Below, in pieces: positions 1-7,205 of a stretch of DNA of 12,547 nt. The stretch covers positions 1-12,547 of the forward strand of contig NZ_JBIPKH010000038.1 in the NCBI RefSeq assembly GCF_044068625.1, given 5' to 3'. Every line of letters starts with the position of its first letter. Within the stretch, counting starts at the first letter, position 1. The position numbers and the translations under genes were made by a program. This stretch comes from Desulfurivibrio sp044068625 (GTDB taxonomy: Bacteria > Desulfobacterota > Desulfobulbia > Desulfobulbales > Desulfurivibrionaceae). The notes below the pieces were generated by a model. That model made no database searches, was not told the DNA's origin, and saw only the letters and a list, made by a program, of their open reading frames with translations.

Positions 1-66
1 ACCGGGTGATGCACGCCAGCAGCGTGGACGGTAAGGGTGATGAAGCCTGGAAGAACTTCAACTCTG

Positions 67-1836
67 TCAGATCTTGCGCAGGCGGATCGACTTGGGGGTG
101 ATCTCCACCAGCTCGTCGTCGTTGATGTAGGAGATGCAGTCCTCCAGGCTCAATTTGACCGGCGGGGTCAGTACCACGTTTTCGTCGGAACCCGAGGCTC
201 GCATGTTGGTGAGTTTCTTACCCTTGGCCGGGTTGACCACCATGTCGCCTTCGCGGCTGTTTTCGCCGATCACCTGACCTTTGTATACCTTTTCGCCGGG
301 CCCGACAAAGAGCCGGCCCCGATCCTGGAGGTTGAAGAGGGCGTAGGCCACCGTGGTGCAGGGCTCCTTGACCACCAGGGCGCCGTTGATCCGGTTTTTG
401 ATCTCGCCGGCATGGGGGCCGTATTCGGAGAAGACGTAGTTCATCACCCCCAGCCCCTTGGTGTCGGTCATGAATTGGGCCCGGTAGCCCAGCAGTCCCC
501 GGGTGGGAATCTTGTAGAGCAGGCGGGTCATGCCGTCCTGCTGGTGCATCTCCAGCATCTTGCCCCGCAGGCGGCCCAGTTTTTCAATTACCGCCCCGCT
601 GTACTGCTCATCCACGTCGACGGTCAACTCCTCGTAGGGTTCCTGTTTTACCCCATTCTCCTCCCGCATGATTACCTGGGGTCGGGTTACCTGAAACTCG
701 TAACCTTCCCGCCGCATCCGCTCGATCAGAATGGAAAGATGCAACTCGCCGCGTCCGGCCACGACAAAACCGGTGGCGTCGCCCAGGGGGGTGACCCGCA
801 GGGCCACGTCGGAGATGGTCTCCTTGCGCAGCCGTTCGTCGATGTGGCGGGAGGTGACGAACTTACCCTCCTGGCCGGCAAAGGGTGAGTCGTTGGGGAT
901 GAAGTGCATGGCGATGGTGGGCGGATCAATCTCGATCAGGGGCAGGGGGCGGGGGTTGTCCGGGTCGGTGAAGGTCTCACCCACCGTGATGTCGTCCATG
1001 CCGGCCACCGCCACGATCTCGCCGCAGATCGCGGTGTCGGCCGCCACCTTGTCGCTGCCCTCAAAACGATAGATCTTGGTGATGCGGGCCGGTTTGGTGC
1101 TGCCGTCCCGCTTGACCACCACCACCGAGTGGTTGAGGCTCAGGGTGCCGTTAACCACCTTGCCGATGGCCAGCCGCCCCAGATAGGGTGAGGAGTCCAG
1201 GGTGCTGACCTGCATCTGCAAGGGGGCCTGCTGGTCGCCGGCCGGGGGAGGCACGTGGGCGACGATCAGGTCCGAAATCGCCCCCATGTCCTGGGTGTTG
1301 GCCGGCAGGGTCAGTGCGGCGAAGCCGTTTTTGGCCGAGGCGTAAACCACGGGGAAATCCAGCAACTCATCGGGGGCGCCCAGCTTGACGAAGAGGTCGA
1401 AGACCTGGTCCACCACCCATTCGGGACGGGCCGCCGGCTTGTCGATCTTGTTGATCACCACGATAACCGGCAGCCGGTTGGCCAGGGCCTTTTTGAGGAC
1501 GAAATAGGTCTGGGGCATGGGCCCTTCCTGGGCGTCCACCAGCAGCAGGCAGCCGTCGGCCATCCGCAGTACCCGCTCCACCTGACCGCCAAAATCGGCA
1601 TGACCCGGGGTGTCGATGATGTTGATCCAGTGCTGGCCATGGATATAGGCCCCATTCTTGGCGGAGATGGTGATGCCCCGCTCCTTCTCCAGATCCATGG
1701 AGTCCATCAGCCGTTCCGCAACCTGCTGATTGTCCCGGAACATCCCGCTCTGGCGGAAAAGCTGATCGACCAGGGTGGTTTTGCCGTGATCGACGTGGGC
1801 GATGATGGCGACGTTTCTGATTTGCTGCTGGTTCAT
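67..1836 (-). CDS. typA: Translational GTPase TypA/BipA
   Basis: Ribosome-associated GTPase of the elongation-factor superfamily, involved in ribosome assembly and stress or cold adaptation. The 589-residue product is close to the usual ~605. Visible G motifs: G1 AHVDHGKT (13-20), G2 RGITI (53-57), G3 DTPGHADF (75-82), G4 NKID (129-132) and G5 SAK (167-169). The C-terminal half has the EF-G-like domain and the TypA-specific end (KGLGVMNYVFSEYGPHAGE, then a basic ITPKSIRLRKI tail). The ATG at 1836-1834 sits directly before the family-typical IRNVAIIAHVDHGKT, so the start is secure, although no strong Shine-Dalgarno is seen. It is transcribed away from the dcw cluster and shares a ~195-base divergent spacer with mraZ. 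The gene is complete; no terminator is visible in the 66 bases left before the window edge. Confidence 0.97.
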   Translation of the reverse strand: MNQQQIRNVAIIAHVDHGKTTLVDQLFRQSGMFRDNQQVAERLMDSMDLEKERGITISAKNGAYIHGQHWINIIDTPGHADFGGQVERVLRMADGCLLLVDAQEGPMPQTYFVLKKALANRLPVIVVINKIDKPAARPEWVVDQVFDLFVKLGAPDELLDFPVVYASAKNGFAALTLPANTQDMGAISDLIVAHVPPPAGDQQAPLQMQVSTLDSSPYLGRLAIGKVVNGTLSLNHSVVVVKRDGSTKPARITKIYRFEGSDKVAADTAICGEIVAVAGMDDITVGETFTDPDNPRPLPLIEIDPPTIAMHFIPNDSPFAGQEGKFVTSRHIDERLRKETISDVALRVTPLGDATGFVVAGRGELHLSILIERMRREGYEFQVTRPQVIMREENGVKQEPYEELTVDVDEQYSGAVIEKLGRLRGKMLEMHQQDGMTRLLYKIPTRGLLGYRAQFMTDTKGLGVMNYVFSEYGPHAGEIKNRINGALVVKEPCTTVAYALFNLQDRGRLFVGPGEKVYKGQVIGENSREGDMVVNPAKGKKLTNMRASGSDENVVLTPPVKLSLEDCISYINDDELVEITPKSIRLRKI

Positions 1837-1875
1837 TTGGGCACGCTCAAAGGTTGACGTTGGAAAAAGAGCAGT

Positions 1876-1904
1876 ATCCTATAGTAATTGCTCCCATAAG
1901 GCAA
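1876..1904 (-). promoter_or_regulatory. Candidate typA promoter
   Basis: On the - strand, TTGCCT (plus positions 1899-1904) and TAGGAT (1876-1881) are separated by 17 bases. Each matches the sigma-70 consensus at four of six positions, and the -10 lies about 40 bases upstream of the typA ATG. The -35 box falls inside the left arm of the 1897-1930 dyad, so a protein bound there could block typA. Assignment rests on position and spacing only. Confidence 0.4.
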
Positions 1905-1930
1905 GAAGAATAATTTATTTCCTTGCCTTA
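1897..1930. repeat. 9-bp dyad in the typA/mraZ divergent spacer
   Basis: TAAGGCAAG (1897-1905) and CTTGCCTTA (1922-1930) are perfect inverted repeats separated by 16 AT-rich bases. A run of six T follows at 1936-1941. Read on the + strand this resembles a weak intrinsic terminator that would stop transcripts antisense to typA before mraZ. It could equally be a protein-binding dyad, because the right arm ends 13 bases before the mraZ -35 box and the left arm overlaps the candidate typA -35. Confidence 0.45.
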
Positions 1931-1943
1931 ACTCCTTTTTTCC

Positions 1944-1973
1944 TTGACACCCCCGCCTTTTACTCACTATAAG
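1944..1973 (+). promoter_or_regulatory. mraZ (dcw) sigma-70-type promoter
   Basis: A perfect -35 TTGACA (1944-1949) is followed after 18 bases by TATAAG (1968-1973), five of six matches to the -10 consensus. Transcription would start near 1980, leaving a ~50-base leader before mraZ. This corresponds to the main mraZ promoter known to drive dcw clusters in other bacteria. The -10 abuts the first of the MraZ-like repeats, as expected for a repressed promoter. Confidence 0.75.
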
Positions 1974-2025
1974 TGGGCCTAGTGGTACAAAGTGGGGAGA
2001 AGGGGTAGAAAGGGGTTTTGGTGGG
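1972..2025 (+). promoter_or_regulatory. Candidate MraZ operator: six G-rich repeats at ~10-bp period
   Basis: AGTGG occurs at 1972, 1981 and 1991, AGGGG at 2001 and 2011, and GTGGG at 2021, giving spacings of 9, 10, 10, 10 and 10 bases, or one per helical turn. Known MraZ operators (for example in E. coli) have TGGGN repeats separated by five bases, which is the same period, but usually only three or four copies. The repeats begin at the -10 and run through the leader to the mraZ start, so binding would block initiation. The last repeat also supplies the GGGAG that may serve as the mraZ ribosome binding site. Confidence 0.6.
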
Positions 2026-2031
2026 AGAGTG

Positions 2032-2508
2032 ATGGCCGAAAACAGTCTGCGCAGCCCGATTTACCATTTTCGTGGCCGATCGGAACACACCATGGATGAG
2101 AAGGGGCGTCTGAGTATCGCCACCCGCTTCCGTGAGGTTTTGCGCCAACAGTATGACGAGCGGCTGATGATCACTCCCTGGAACTCCTGCCTGAAGGCCT
2201 ACCCCTTGCCCCAATGGGAGGAGATGGAGCTTAAGCTGTTGGCCGAGGGTAAAAAACAGCCCCATCAGATCAAACTGGTGCGCTACATGATCGGCGGGGT
2301 GGTGGAGTGCGCCCTGGACAAACAGGGTCGGGTGCTGCTGCCGCCCAACCTGCGGGCGGAAAGCGGGTTGGAGAAGGAGGTGGTGGTCACCGGCATGATC
2401 AACTACTTCGAGATCTGGGATAAGGCCACCTGGGAGAAAATCAACAAGCCCACCGGCGAGAATTTTATTGAGTTTGAGCAGACCCTGTTGGAACTGGGAC
2501 TGTTTTAA
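2032..2508 (+). CDS. mraZ: Transcriptional regulator MraZ
   Basis: First gene of the dcw cluster. MraZ is a DNA-binding protein with two SpoVT/AbrB-like swapped-hairpin domains; it forms rings and represses its own promoter. Each half carries the family's D-x-x-x-R signature: DEKGR (residues 22-26, within RSEHTMDEKGRLSIATRF) and DKQGR (96-100, followed by VLLPPNLR). The length of 158 residues is slightly above the usual ~150, with about 12 extra N-terminal residues before YHFRGRSEHT. ATG 2032 is chosen because GGAG at 2024-2027 is too close for the adjacent in-frame GTG at 2029, which is the alternative start. It lies 6 bases before rsmH. The repeat run directly upstream is its probable target. 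Confidence 0.95.
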   Translation: MAENSLRSPIYHFRGRSEHTMDEKGRLSIATRFREVLRQQYDERLMITPWNSCLKAYPLPQWEEMELKLLAEGKKQPHQIKLVRYMIGGVVECALDKQGRVLLPPNLRAESGLEKEVVVTGMINYFEIWDKATWEKINKPTGENFIEFEQTLLELGLF

Positions 2509-2514
2509 GTTTTT

Positions 2515-3429
2515 ATGGCCGCCACCCATCAATCGGTTTTACTGGCCGAGGTCGTGGCCTGGCTGGCGCCGGTCAGCGGCGGGATCTATGCCGACGGTAA
2601 TTTGGGGTTGGGCGGCCATGCCGCCGCCATCCTGGAACGGAGCAGCCCCAGCGGGCGCCTGATCGGCTTTGATTGGGACGAAGAGGCATTGGCGGTGGCC
2701 CGGCGCAACCTGGCCGACTTTGGAGAGCGGGCGGTGCTGTTGCGGCGCAACTTTATCGAGCTGGAGGTGAGCTTGGCGGAACTGGCCATCACGCAGATCG
2801 ACGGAATGTTGCTCGACCTGGGACTCTCCTCCCTGCAACTGGATGGCGGCAGCCGGGGTTTCAGCTTCCGGGGGGGAGAACCTCTGGATATGCGGATGGA
2901 CCTTCGCGGGCCGCAAACGGCGGCTGATCTGCTGCGGGAGCTTTCCGCCGAGGAGTTGGCCGATATTTTCTTCTATTACGGGGAAGAGCGTCAGGCCCGG
3001 CGGATTGCCGGGCGGATTGTCGAGCGGCGTCGGCAGGCCCCGATCACCACCACCGAGGAGCTGGCCGAGCTGGTCGCCGCCGCGGTCCCCCGCCGCTTCC
3101 ATCCCCGCAATATCCACGTGGCCACCAAGGTTTTCCAGGCTCTGCGGATCGCCGTCAACCACGAGCTGGAAAATCTGGAGAGCATTTTGGCCATGGTGCC
3201 GCCGCTGCTGGCTCCCGGCGGCCGTTTCTGCGTGATCAGCTTTCACTCCCTGGAGGATCGTCTGGTCAAGCGGGCTTTTCGTTCCGACCCCCGGTTACGC
3301 AACCTGACCACCAAGTCGGTGGTGCCGGGGGAGGAGGAGTTGCGGCGCAATCCCCGGGCCAGAAGCGCCCGGCTGCGAGTGGCCGAAAAGGTGGCCCAAC
3401 CGCCCCCCGCTCTGGAGCGGCGGGAATGA
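2515..3429 (+). CDS. rsmH: 16S rRNA (cytosine-1402-N4)-methyltransferase RsmH
   Basis: SAM-dependent enzyme (also called MraW) that N4-methylates C1402 of 16S rRNA in the small-subunit decoding centre. The 304 residues match family length. Seen: N-terminal HQSVLLAEVV, SAM-binding loop DGNLGLGGH (27-35, a variant of the common DxTxGxGGH), acidic FDWDEEA (52-58), DGMLLDLGLSS (96-106), GFSFR and PLDMRMD (115-129), HVATKVFQALRIAVN (201-215), ISFHSLEDRLVK (241-252) and the basic NPRARSARLR tail. No Shine-Dalgarno is evident in the six bases after mraZ, so it probably relies on translational coupling. Its TGA overlaps the ftsL ATG. Confidence 0.96.
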   Translation: MAATHQSVLLAEVVAWLAPVSGGIYADGNLGLGGHAAAILERSSPSGRLIGFDWDEEALAVARRNLADFGERAVLLRRNFIELEVSLAELAITQIDGMLLDLGLSSLQLDGGSRGFSFRGGEPLDMRMDLRGPQTAADLLRELSAEELADIFFYYGEERQARRIAGRIVERRRQAPITTTEELAELVAAAVPRRFHPRNIHVATKVFQALRIAVNHELENLESILAMVPPLLAPGGRFCVISFHSLEDRLVKRAFRSDPRLRNLTTKSVVPGEEELRRNPRARSARLRVAEKVAQPPPALERRE

Positions 3430-3767
3430 TGCGTGACTATGGCAAACGTCGCACCTCCCAGGCCCGGCCCAAGGTCCGGAGCGGCGGAGGGAGCCTGGGG
3501 GGACTGATCCCGAGGCGCCAGGCCCTGGGGGCCGGGCTGGTGGCCCTGGCTCTGGCTGTTTTGCTGGCCGGGATCTGGGTGGCCTGGCTGGTCCGGGGCG
3601 GTGCCCAGGAGATGAGCCAGCAACGGGAAAGGCACCAGGAGCTGGTGCGGCAAAATCAAGAATTGGGTGAGCAACGGAACCAATTGCTGGCCCGGGAGCG
3701 TATCGAAATGGAAGCGGCCAAACTGGGGCTCTTCCCTCCCGCGCCCGGCCAGCTTCGTGACCTGTAA
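3426..3767 (+). CDS. ftsL: Cell division protein FtsL
   Basis: Small bitopic divisome protein expected to bind FtsB/FtsQ and regulate the FtsW-FtsI synthase. The 113 residues consist of a basic cytoplasmic tail (1-31, rich in Arg/Lys), one membrane helix (about 33-56, ALGAGLVALALAVLLAGIW), a periplasmic coiled coil (about 61-95, QQRERHQELVRQNQELGEQ) and the ending RIEMEAAKLGLFPPAPGQL, typical of FtsL/DivIC-type proteins. The start overlaps the rsmH stop (ATGA), with GGAG at 3414-3417 eight bases upstream; a second ATG follows immediately at 3429. FtsL is identified by fold, size and its position between rsmH and the ftsI-like gene, since family sequence conservation is weak. Confidence 0.88.
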   Translation: MMRDYGKRRTSQARPKVRSGGGSLGGLIPRRQALGAGLVALALAVLLAGIWVAWLVRGGAQEMSQQRERHQELVRQNQELGEQRNQLLARERIEMEAAKLGLFPPAPGQLRDL

Positions 3768-3771
3768 CAGC

Positions 3772-3776
3772 GAGGA
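3772..3776 (+). promoter_or_regulatory. Ribosome binding site deciding the ftsI-like start
   Basis: GAGGA lies six bases before ATG 3783 but directly abuts the earlier in-frame ATG at 3777. Normal Shine-Dalgarno spacing therefore favours 3783, making the protein two residues shorter than the longest reading. Confidence 0.6.
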
Positions 3777-3782
3777 ATGTTG

Positions 3783-5606
3783 ATGCGCCGACCGGCGGCC
3801 CACAGACAACGCGTACAAAAGGTGCTGATGGCGCTGTTGCTGATGCCGCTGGCGGGGCTGGTGCTCTGGCTGCTCTTTTTCCCCGTGGCCGGTCCCGAAC
3901 AGGGGGCTGAGGTCGCAGCCGGTCGGGCCTCGGTGGAGGGGGCCACCCCCCTGCGCGGCAATATCTATGACCGTAACTTTGAGCCGCTGGCCCTGAGTTT
4001 CCGCCTGAGTTCGCTCTATGCCCGCCCCCTGGAAATCACCAATCCGGAGGAGACCGCCACCGCCCTGGCCCGGATTCTGAACCTTGACCAAGTGGAGCTG
4101 CTGGAGTCCTTCCGCAGTGAGCGGGGGTTTGTTTGGTTGGCCCGGCAGGTGGAAAAGGAGGTGGTGGACCAGGTGCTGGAGGGTAATTTCTCCGGGGTAC
4201 ACCTGATGCCCCGCAGCTACCGCCACTATCCCCATGGGGCCGAAGCCGCCCATGTGGTGGGGTTCGTCAAGGATGAACAGGGGCTGGCCGGCATTGAACT
4301 GGCCTACGACAACATGCTGCGGGGGGGCGTCACCGACGCCTGGCTGGCGGCCGCCGGTGTCGGTGAGCGGGGCGGCGAGGGGGGCAAGGCCCACCTGGTC
4401 AGCACCCTGGATCTGGGATTGCAGCGGACCCTGGAGCAGCGTCTCCAGCGGGCGATGCGGGTGGTGGCGGGCCGGAGTGCCGCCGCCCTGCTGATGGATG
4501 TCAACAGCGGGGCGATTCTGGCCATGGCCAGCCTCCCGGGTTACGACCCCAACCGCTTCTGGAGTTACAGCACCGAAGAGAGAACCAACCTGGCGGTGAT
4601 TCCCCACTTGCAAGTTGGTGAGCTGTGGGAAATTTTCCGGCTGGCCGCCTCGTTGGATCAGGGCCGGGCGGGAGTTCAGGCCGTGGTTGACGAGGAGCTA
4701 CTCAGCCGCTTGGGCCTTTGCGGCCCCACCGAGCTTGATCTGCTGGAGGGGGGCAGGGGGGGAGAGTTGGATGCCATTGATCTTCTGGGACTGCCGGGCG
4801 GCCAGGGCGCAAAATGTCGCTATCTGACGGCCGAGGGCCGGCGGGCCAGGGTGAGCGGAGTCTCCCTGCTGGCCGCCGTCAGCCGCCTGGTCAATGGCGG
4901 CCAACCGGTTTATCCCCACCTGGTCATGGGGGTTTGGGACTGGGCGCAGCTGCGGCCCCTGAGTCGCGAAGGCGAGGGGGTCGGATTTCCTCCCCCGGCG
5001 GGCGGGGATCTCCTGGCGGGGCTGGCCGGCCTGGAGCAGGTCGTGGCCGGGGAGACGGTGATCACCATTGAAAGCCTGGTCGTGGCGGAGCCGGAGGGGC
5101 TGGCTATCGACCCCGAGCAACCCCGGAGCTACCAGGCAACTTTACTGGGCCTGGCTCCTGCCCGCCAGCCCTCCCTGGCCCTGCTGATGTTCATCGACCA
5201 GGCCCGGATCGATCCGGCCATGCCTTCCCCCCTGGCCGGCATGGCCCGGGAGTTGCCGGCCTGGAGCAAAACCCTGCCCCGGGTCGGCGCTCCGCCCCCG
5301 GCCGCCACGGCCGCCCAGCGGGAAGCAGCTCTCTATCGGCGCTGGCTGGCCGGCCAGGAGGCGGCTGATTTCGCCGAAACCGCGACGGGAAGCCCCACGG
5401 CTGAACGGATGCCCAACGTCATGGGGCTGAGCATGCGCAAGGCTTTGCAATCTCTCCAGGTTTCCGGCTTGCGTTTCCGGGTCCATGGCAGTGGCTGGGT
5501 GGTGGCCCAGCACCCGGCCCCCGGCACTCTCTTGAAGGGGGGGGAAGAGGGGATCATCGAACTCAGGGCCGGTGATTTGGGCGCGGCCAACGGGGGTCGG
5601 CGATGA
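3783..5606 (+). CDS. FtsI-like class B PBP with PASTA domain, active site lost
   Basis: It holds the ftsI place and keeps the class B PBP layout over 607 residues. There is a basic N-terminus and one membrane helix (about 12-35), then the dimerization/pedestal region with RGNIYDRN (58-65), HYPHGAEAAHVVGFV (148-162) and AGIELAYDNML. The transpeptidase entry AALLMDVNSGAILAMASLPGYDP (234-256) is followed by an ungapped match to the active-site segment in which SxxK is replaced by E-L-W-E (280-283; bases 4620-4631). Only about 27 residues then separate this from the LSRLGLCGPTELDL stretch, where active enzymes have ~70-80 including SxN; no SxN is present. The KTG triad reads P-E-G (in VVAEPEGLA; E436 is at base 5088). 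LLGLAPARQPSLALLMFID and a C-terminal PASTA domain (about 543-596, starting MPNVMGLSMRKAL) remain. No stop or frameshift breaks it, and it overlaps murE by 4 bases. It is probably a structural pseudoenzyme of the divisome rather than a decayed gene. Confidence 0.87.
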   Translation: MRRPAAHRQRVQKVLMALLLMPLAGLVLWLLFFPVAGPEQGAEVAAGRASVEGATPLRGNIYDRNFEPLALSFRLSSLYARPLEITNPEETATALARILNLDQVELLESFRSERGFVWLARQVEKEVVDQVLEGNFSGVHLMPRSYRHYPHGAEAAHVVGFVKDEQGLAGIELAYDNMLRGGVTDAWLAAAGVGERGGEGGKAHLVSTLDLGLQRTLEQRLQRAMRVVAGRSAAALLMDVNSGAILAMASLPGYDPNRFWSYSTEERTNLAVIPHLQVGELWEIFRLAASLDQGRAGVQAVVDEELLSRLGLCGPTELDLLEGGRGGELDAIDLLGLPGGQGAKCRYLTAEGRRARVSGVSLLAAVSRLVNGGQPVYPHLVMGVWDWAQLRPLSREGEGVGFPPPAGGDLLAGLAGLEQVVAGETVITIESLVVAEPEGLAIDPEQPRSYQATLLGLAPARQPSLALLMFIDQARIDPAMPSPLAGMARELPAWSKTLPRVGAPPPAATAAQREAALYRRWLAGQEAADFAETATGSPTAERMPNVMGLSMRKALQSLQVSGLRFRVHGSGWVVAQHPAPGTLLKGGEEGIIELRAGDLGAANGGRR

Positions 5607-7180
5607 ACGCGCAAACCCTGATTGCCGCCGCCGCTGTGCCCGGGCTGATTATCTCATCCCGCCAGTGCGCCCGCCTTGATCGCCTGGAGATCGGCAGCGT
5701 GACCGCCGATTCCCGCCGGGCCGGGCCGGATTCGCTTTTTGTCGCCATTGCCGGCGGGCGGGCGGATGGCCATGCTTACCTGGCCGATGCCGTCGGCCGC
5801 GGCTGCCGGATGGTTTTGACCGCCTGCGACCACCCCGGCGGTCTCCCCCGGACGGCCGAGGGGGAACTCCTCCATCTGGAGGCCCCGGATACCAGGGAGG
5901 CTTTTGCTCGCCTTTGCGCCGCCTTCCATGGGGAGCCAGCCCGGAAAATGGTGATGATCGGGATCACCGGCACCAACGGCAAGACCACCTCCTCCTACTT
6001 GCTGGAGGATCTGATCGGCCGGGCCGGTGGCGTGCCCGGGGTGATCGGCACCGTCAATTACCGCTACCGGCAGCGGGTGGTGCCCGCCTCCCACACCACT
6101 CCCGAGCCGGAGACTCTCCATGGGCTGTTGGCGGAGATGGCGGCGGCCGGGGTCAGCCACGTGATCATGGAGGTTTCCTCCCACGCCCTGGAGCAGGGCC
6201 GGGTGGCGGGGATCGGTTTCGATGTGGCGCTCTTTACCAATCTCAGCCATGATCACCTGGATTATCATGGTGATATGAGCAGTTACTACGCCATTAAGAA
6301 ATTGTTGTTCACCCGCCACCTCAAGCCGGGTGGGGCCGCGGTGGTGGTGGCCGGTGATCGATGGAACCAGCGCCTGGCGGCGGAACTGCTGCCCCTGTCG
6401 GCGGCGGCCGGCGCCAAGCGGGGGTTTAAACTGCTGCGCTGCGGGTTCAGCGCCGGGGAGTTGCCGGTCCTGGAGCAGCGGGCCGATTTAAGCGGAGTTA
6501 CGGCCAGGCTGGGGGGGATCGGGGGTGAGTGGTGGCTGCGCTCTTCCCTGGTGGGCGGATTCAATCTGCTAAACCTGCTGGGGGTGGCGGGGGTGGGTCT
6601 GGGCCTGGGCTACGCCACCGAAGTGATCGAGGCCGGCCTGGCGGCGGCGCCGCCGCCGCCAGGCCGGCTGGAGAGGTTCAGCTCCCGGGCCGGGGTTGAA
6701 ATTTTTGTCGATTACGCCCATACTCCCGACGCCCTGGAGCATGTCCTCAAGGCCCTGCGCCCCCATGCCGGTCGGCTGGTGGTGATCTTCGGTTGCGGCG
6801 GCGACCGGGATCGGGCCAAACGGTCGGTGATGGGTGAAATCGCCGGCCGCCTGGCCGATATCGTGATTCTAACCTCCGACAATCCCCGGAGTGAAAGCCC
6901 GGCGGCGATCCTGGCCGCCATCGAAACCGGGGTCGGGAAGGCGGGGATGACCCGCTGTCGGTTGGAAAGCTTGCTGCCCGGCAGCCATGGGCGTCGGGGC
7001 TATGATTTGGTTGAATCCCGGCGCCGGGCAATCCGGGATACCATCCTGTTCGCCCGTTCCGGCGATCTGCTGTTGCTTTGCGGCAAGGGCCATGAGACCA
7101 CCCAGATTGTCGGCTCGACCAGCCGTTATTTTGATGATCGGCGGGAAGTGGCTGAACAGTTGGCGGTGGTTCGGTGCTGA
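5603..7180 (+). CDS. murE: UDP-MurNAc-L-Ala-D-Glu:meso-DAP ligase MurE
   Basis: Cytoplasmic ATP-dependent Mur ligase adding the third stem-peptide residue. The length of 525 is slightly above the usual ~490-500. Domains in order: N-terminal UDP-sugar domain with VTADSRRAGPDSLFVAIAG (33-51); central ATPase domain with P-loop GTNGKTT (123-129), SHTTPEPETLHG (163-174), IMEVSSHALEQGR (188-200) and DHLDYHGDMSSYYAIK, where K232 is the expected carbamylated lysine; C-terminal domain with DYAHTPDALEH (370-380), GCGGDRDRAKR (397-407) and LLCGKGHE (491-498). DNPR (426-429) is the motif that selects meso-diaminopimelate rather than lysine. The start ATG overlaps the ftsI-like stop (ATGA). A 17-bp perfect hairpin lies in the coding region at 6632-6668. 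Confidence 0.97.
   Translation: MNAQTLIAAAAVPGLIISSRQCARLDRLEIGSVTADSRRAGPDSLFVAIAGGRADGHAYLADAVGRGCRMVLTACDHPGGLPRTAEGELLHLEAPDTREAFARLCAAFHGEPARKMVMIGITGTNGKTTSSYLLEDLIGRAGGVPGVIGTVNYRYRQRVVPASHTTPEPETLHGLLAEMAAAGVSHVIMEVSSHALEQGRVAGIGFDVALFTNLSHDHLDYHGDMSSYYAIKKLLFTRHLKPGGAAVVVAGDRWNQRLAAELLPLSAAAGAKRGFKLLRCGFSAGELPVLEQRADLSGVTARLGGIGGEWWLRSSLVGGFNLLNLLGVAGVGLGLGYATEVIEAGLAAAPPPPGRLERFSSRAGVEIFVDYAHTPDALEHVLKALRPHAGRLVVIFGCGGDRDRAKRSVMGEIAGRLADIVILTSDNPRSESPAAILAAIETGVGKAGMTRCRLESLLPGSHGRRGYDLVESRRRAIRDTILFARSGDLLLLCGKGHETTQIVGSTSRYFDDRREVAEQLAVVRC
6632..6668. repeat. 17-bp perfect inverted repeat inside murE
   Basis: The arm at 6632-6648 is exactly complementary to 6652-6668, with a three-base GCC spacer, and every pair is G-C except one T-A. 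It encodes the alanine/proline stretch AAAPPPP (residues about 347-353), between the central and C-terminal domains of MurE. As RNA it would be a very stable hairpin. It may be an accident of GCC/GGC repetition or a translational pause at a domain boundary. Confidence 0.6.
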
Positions 7181-7190
7181 CCAGGGATAA

Positions 7191-7205
7191 CAGCCCGTTG
7201 AAAAA
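7191..7205 (+). repeat. Left terminal inverted repeat of the MITE-like element
   Basis: Fifteen bases matching the inverted right end at 14 positions; the only mismatch is at base 4 (C versus T). Preceded directly by ATAA. Confidence 0.7.

Noticed and set aside
3..101. Possible 3' end of a + strand gene at the left edge (frame 3, containing MHASSVDGKGDEAWKNF) converging on typA
   Set aside because: Only ~32 codons, about a third of them inside typA, and no recognised family. The fragment is too short to call; sequence to the left would settle it.
3243..4613. Long antisense ORF (456 codons) opposite ftsL and the ftsI-like gene
   Set aside because: Composition is low-complexity Gln/Pro/His/Gly, typical of antisense frames of GC-rich genes; no motif or ribosome binding site.
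3783..5606. Reading the ftsI-like gene as a pseudogene or assembly error
   Set aside because: There is no stop or frameshift over 607 codons, the flanking conserved blocks stay in one frame, and the ATGA coupling to murE is intact. The motif losses are substitutions plus an in-frame shortening.
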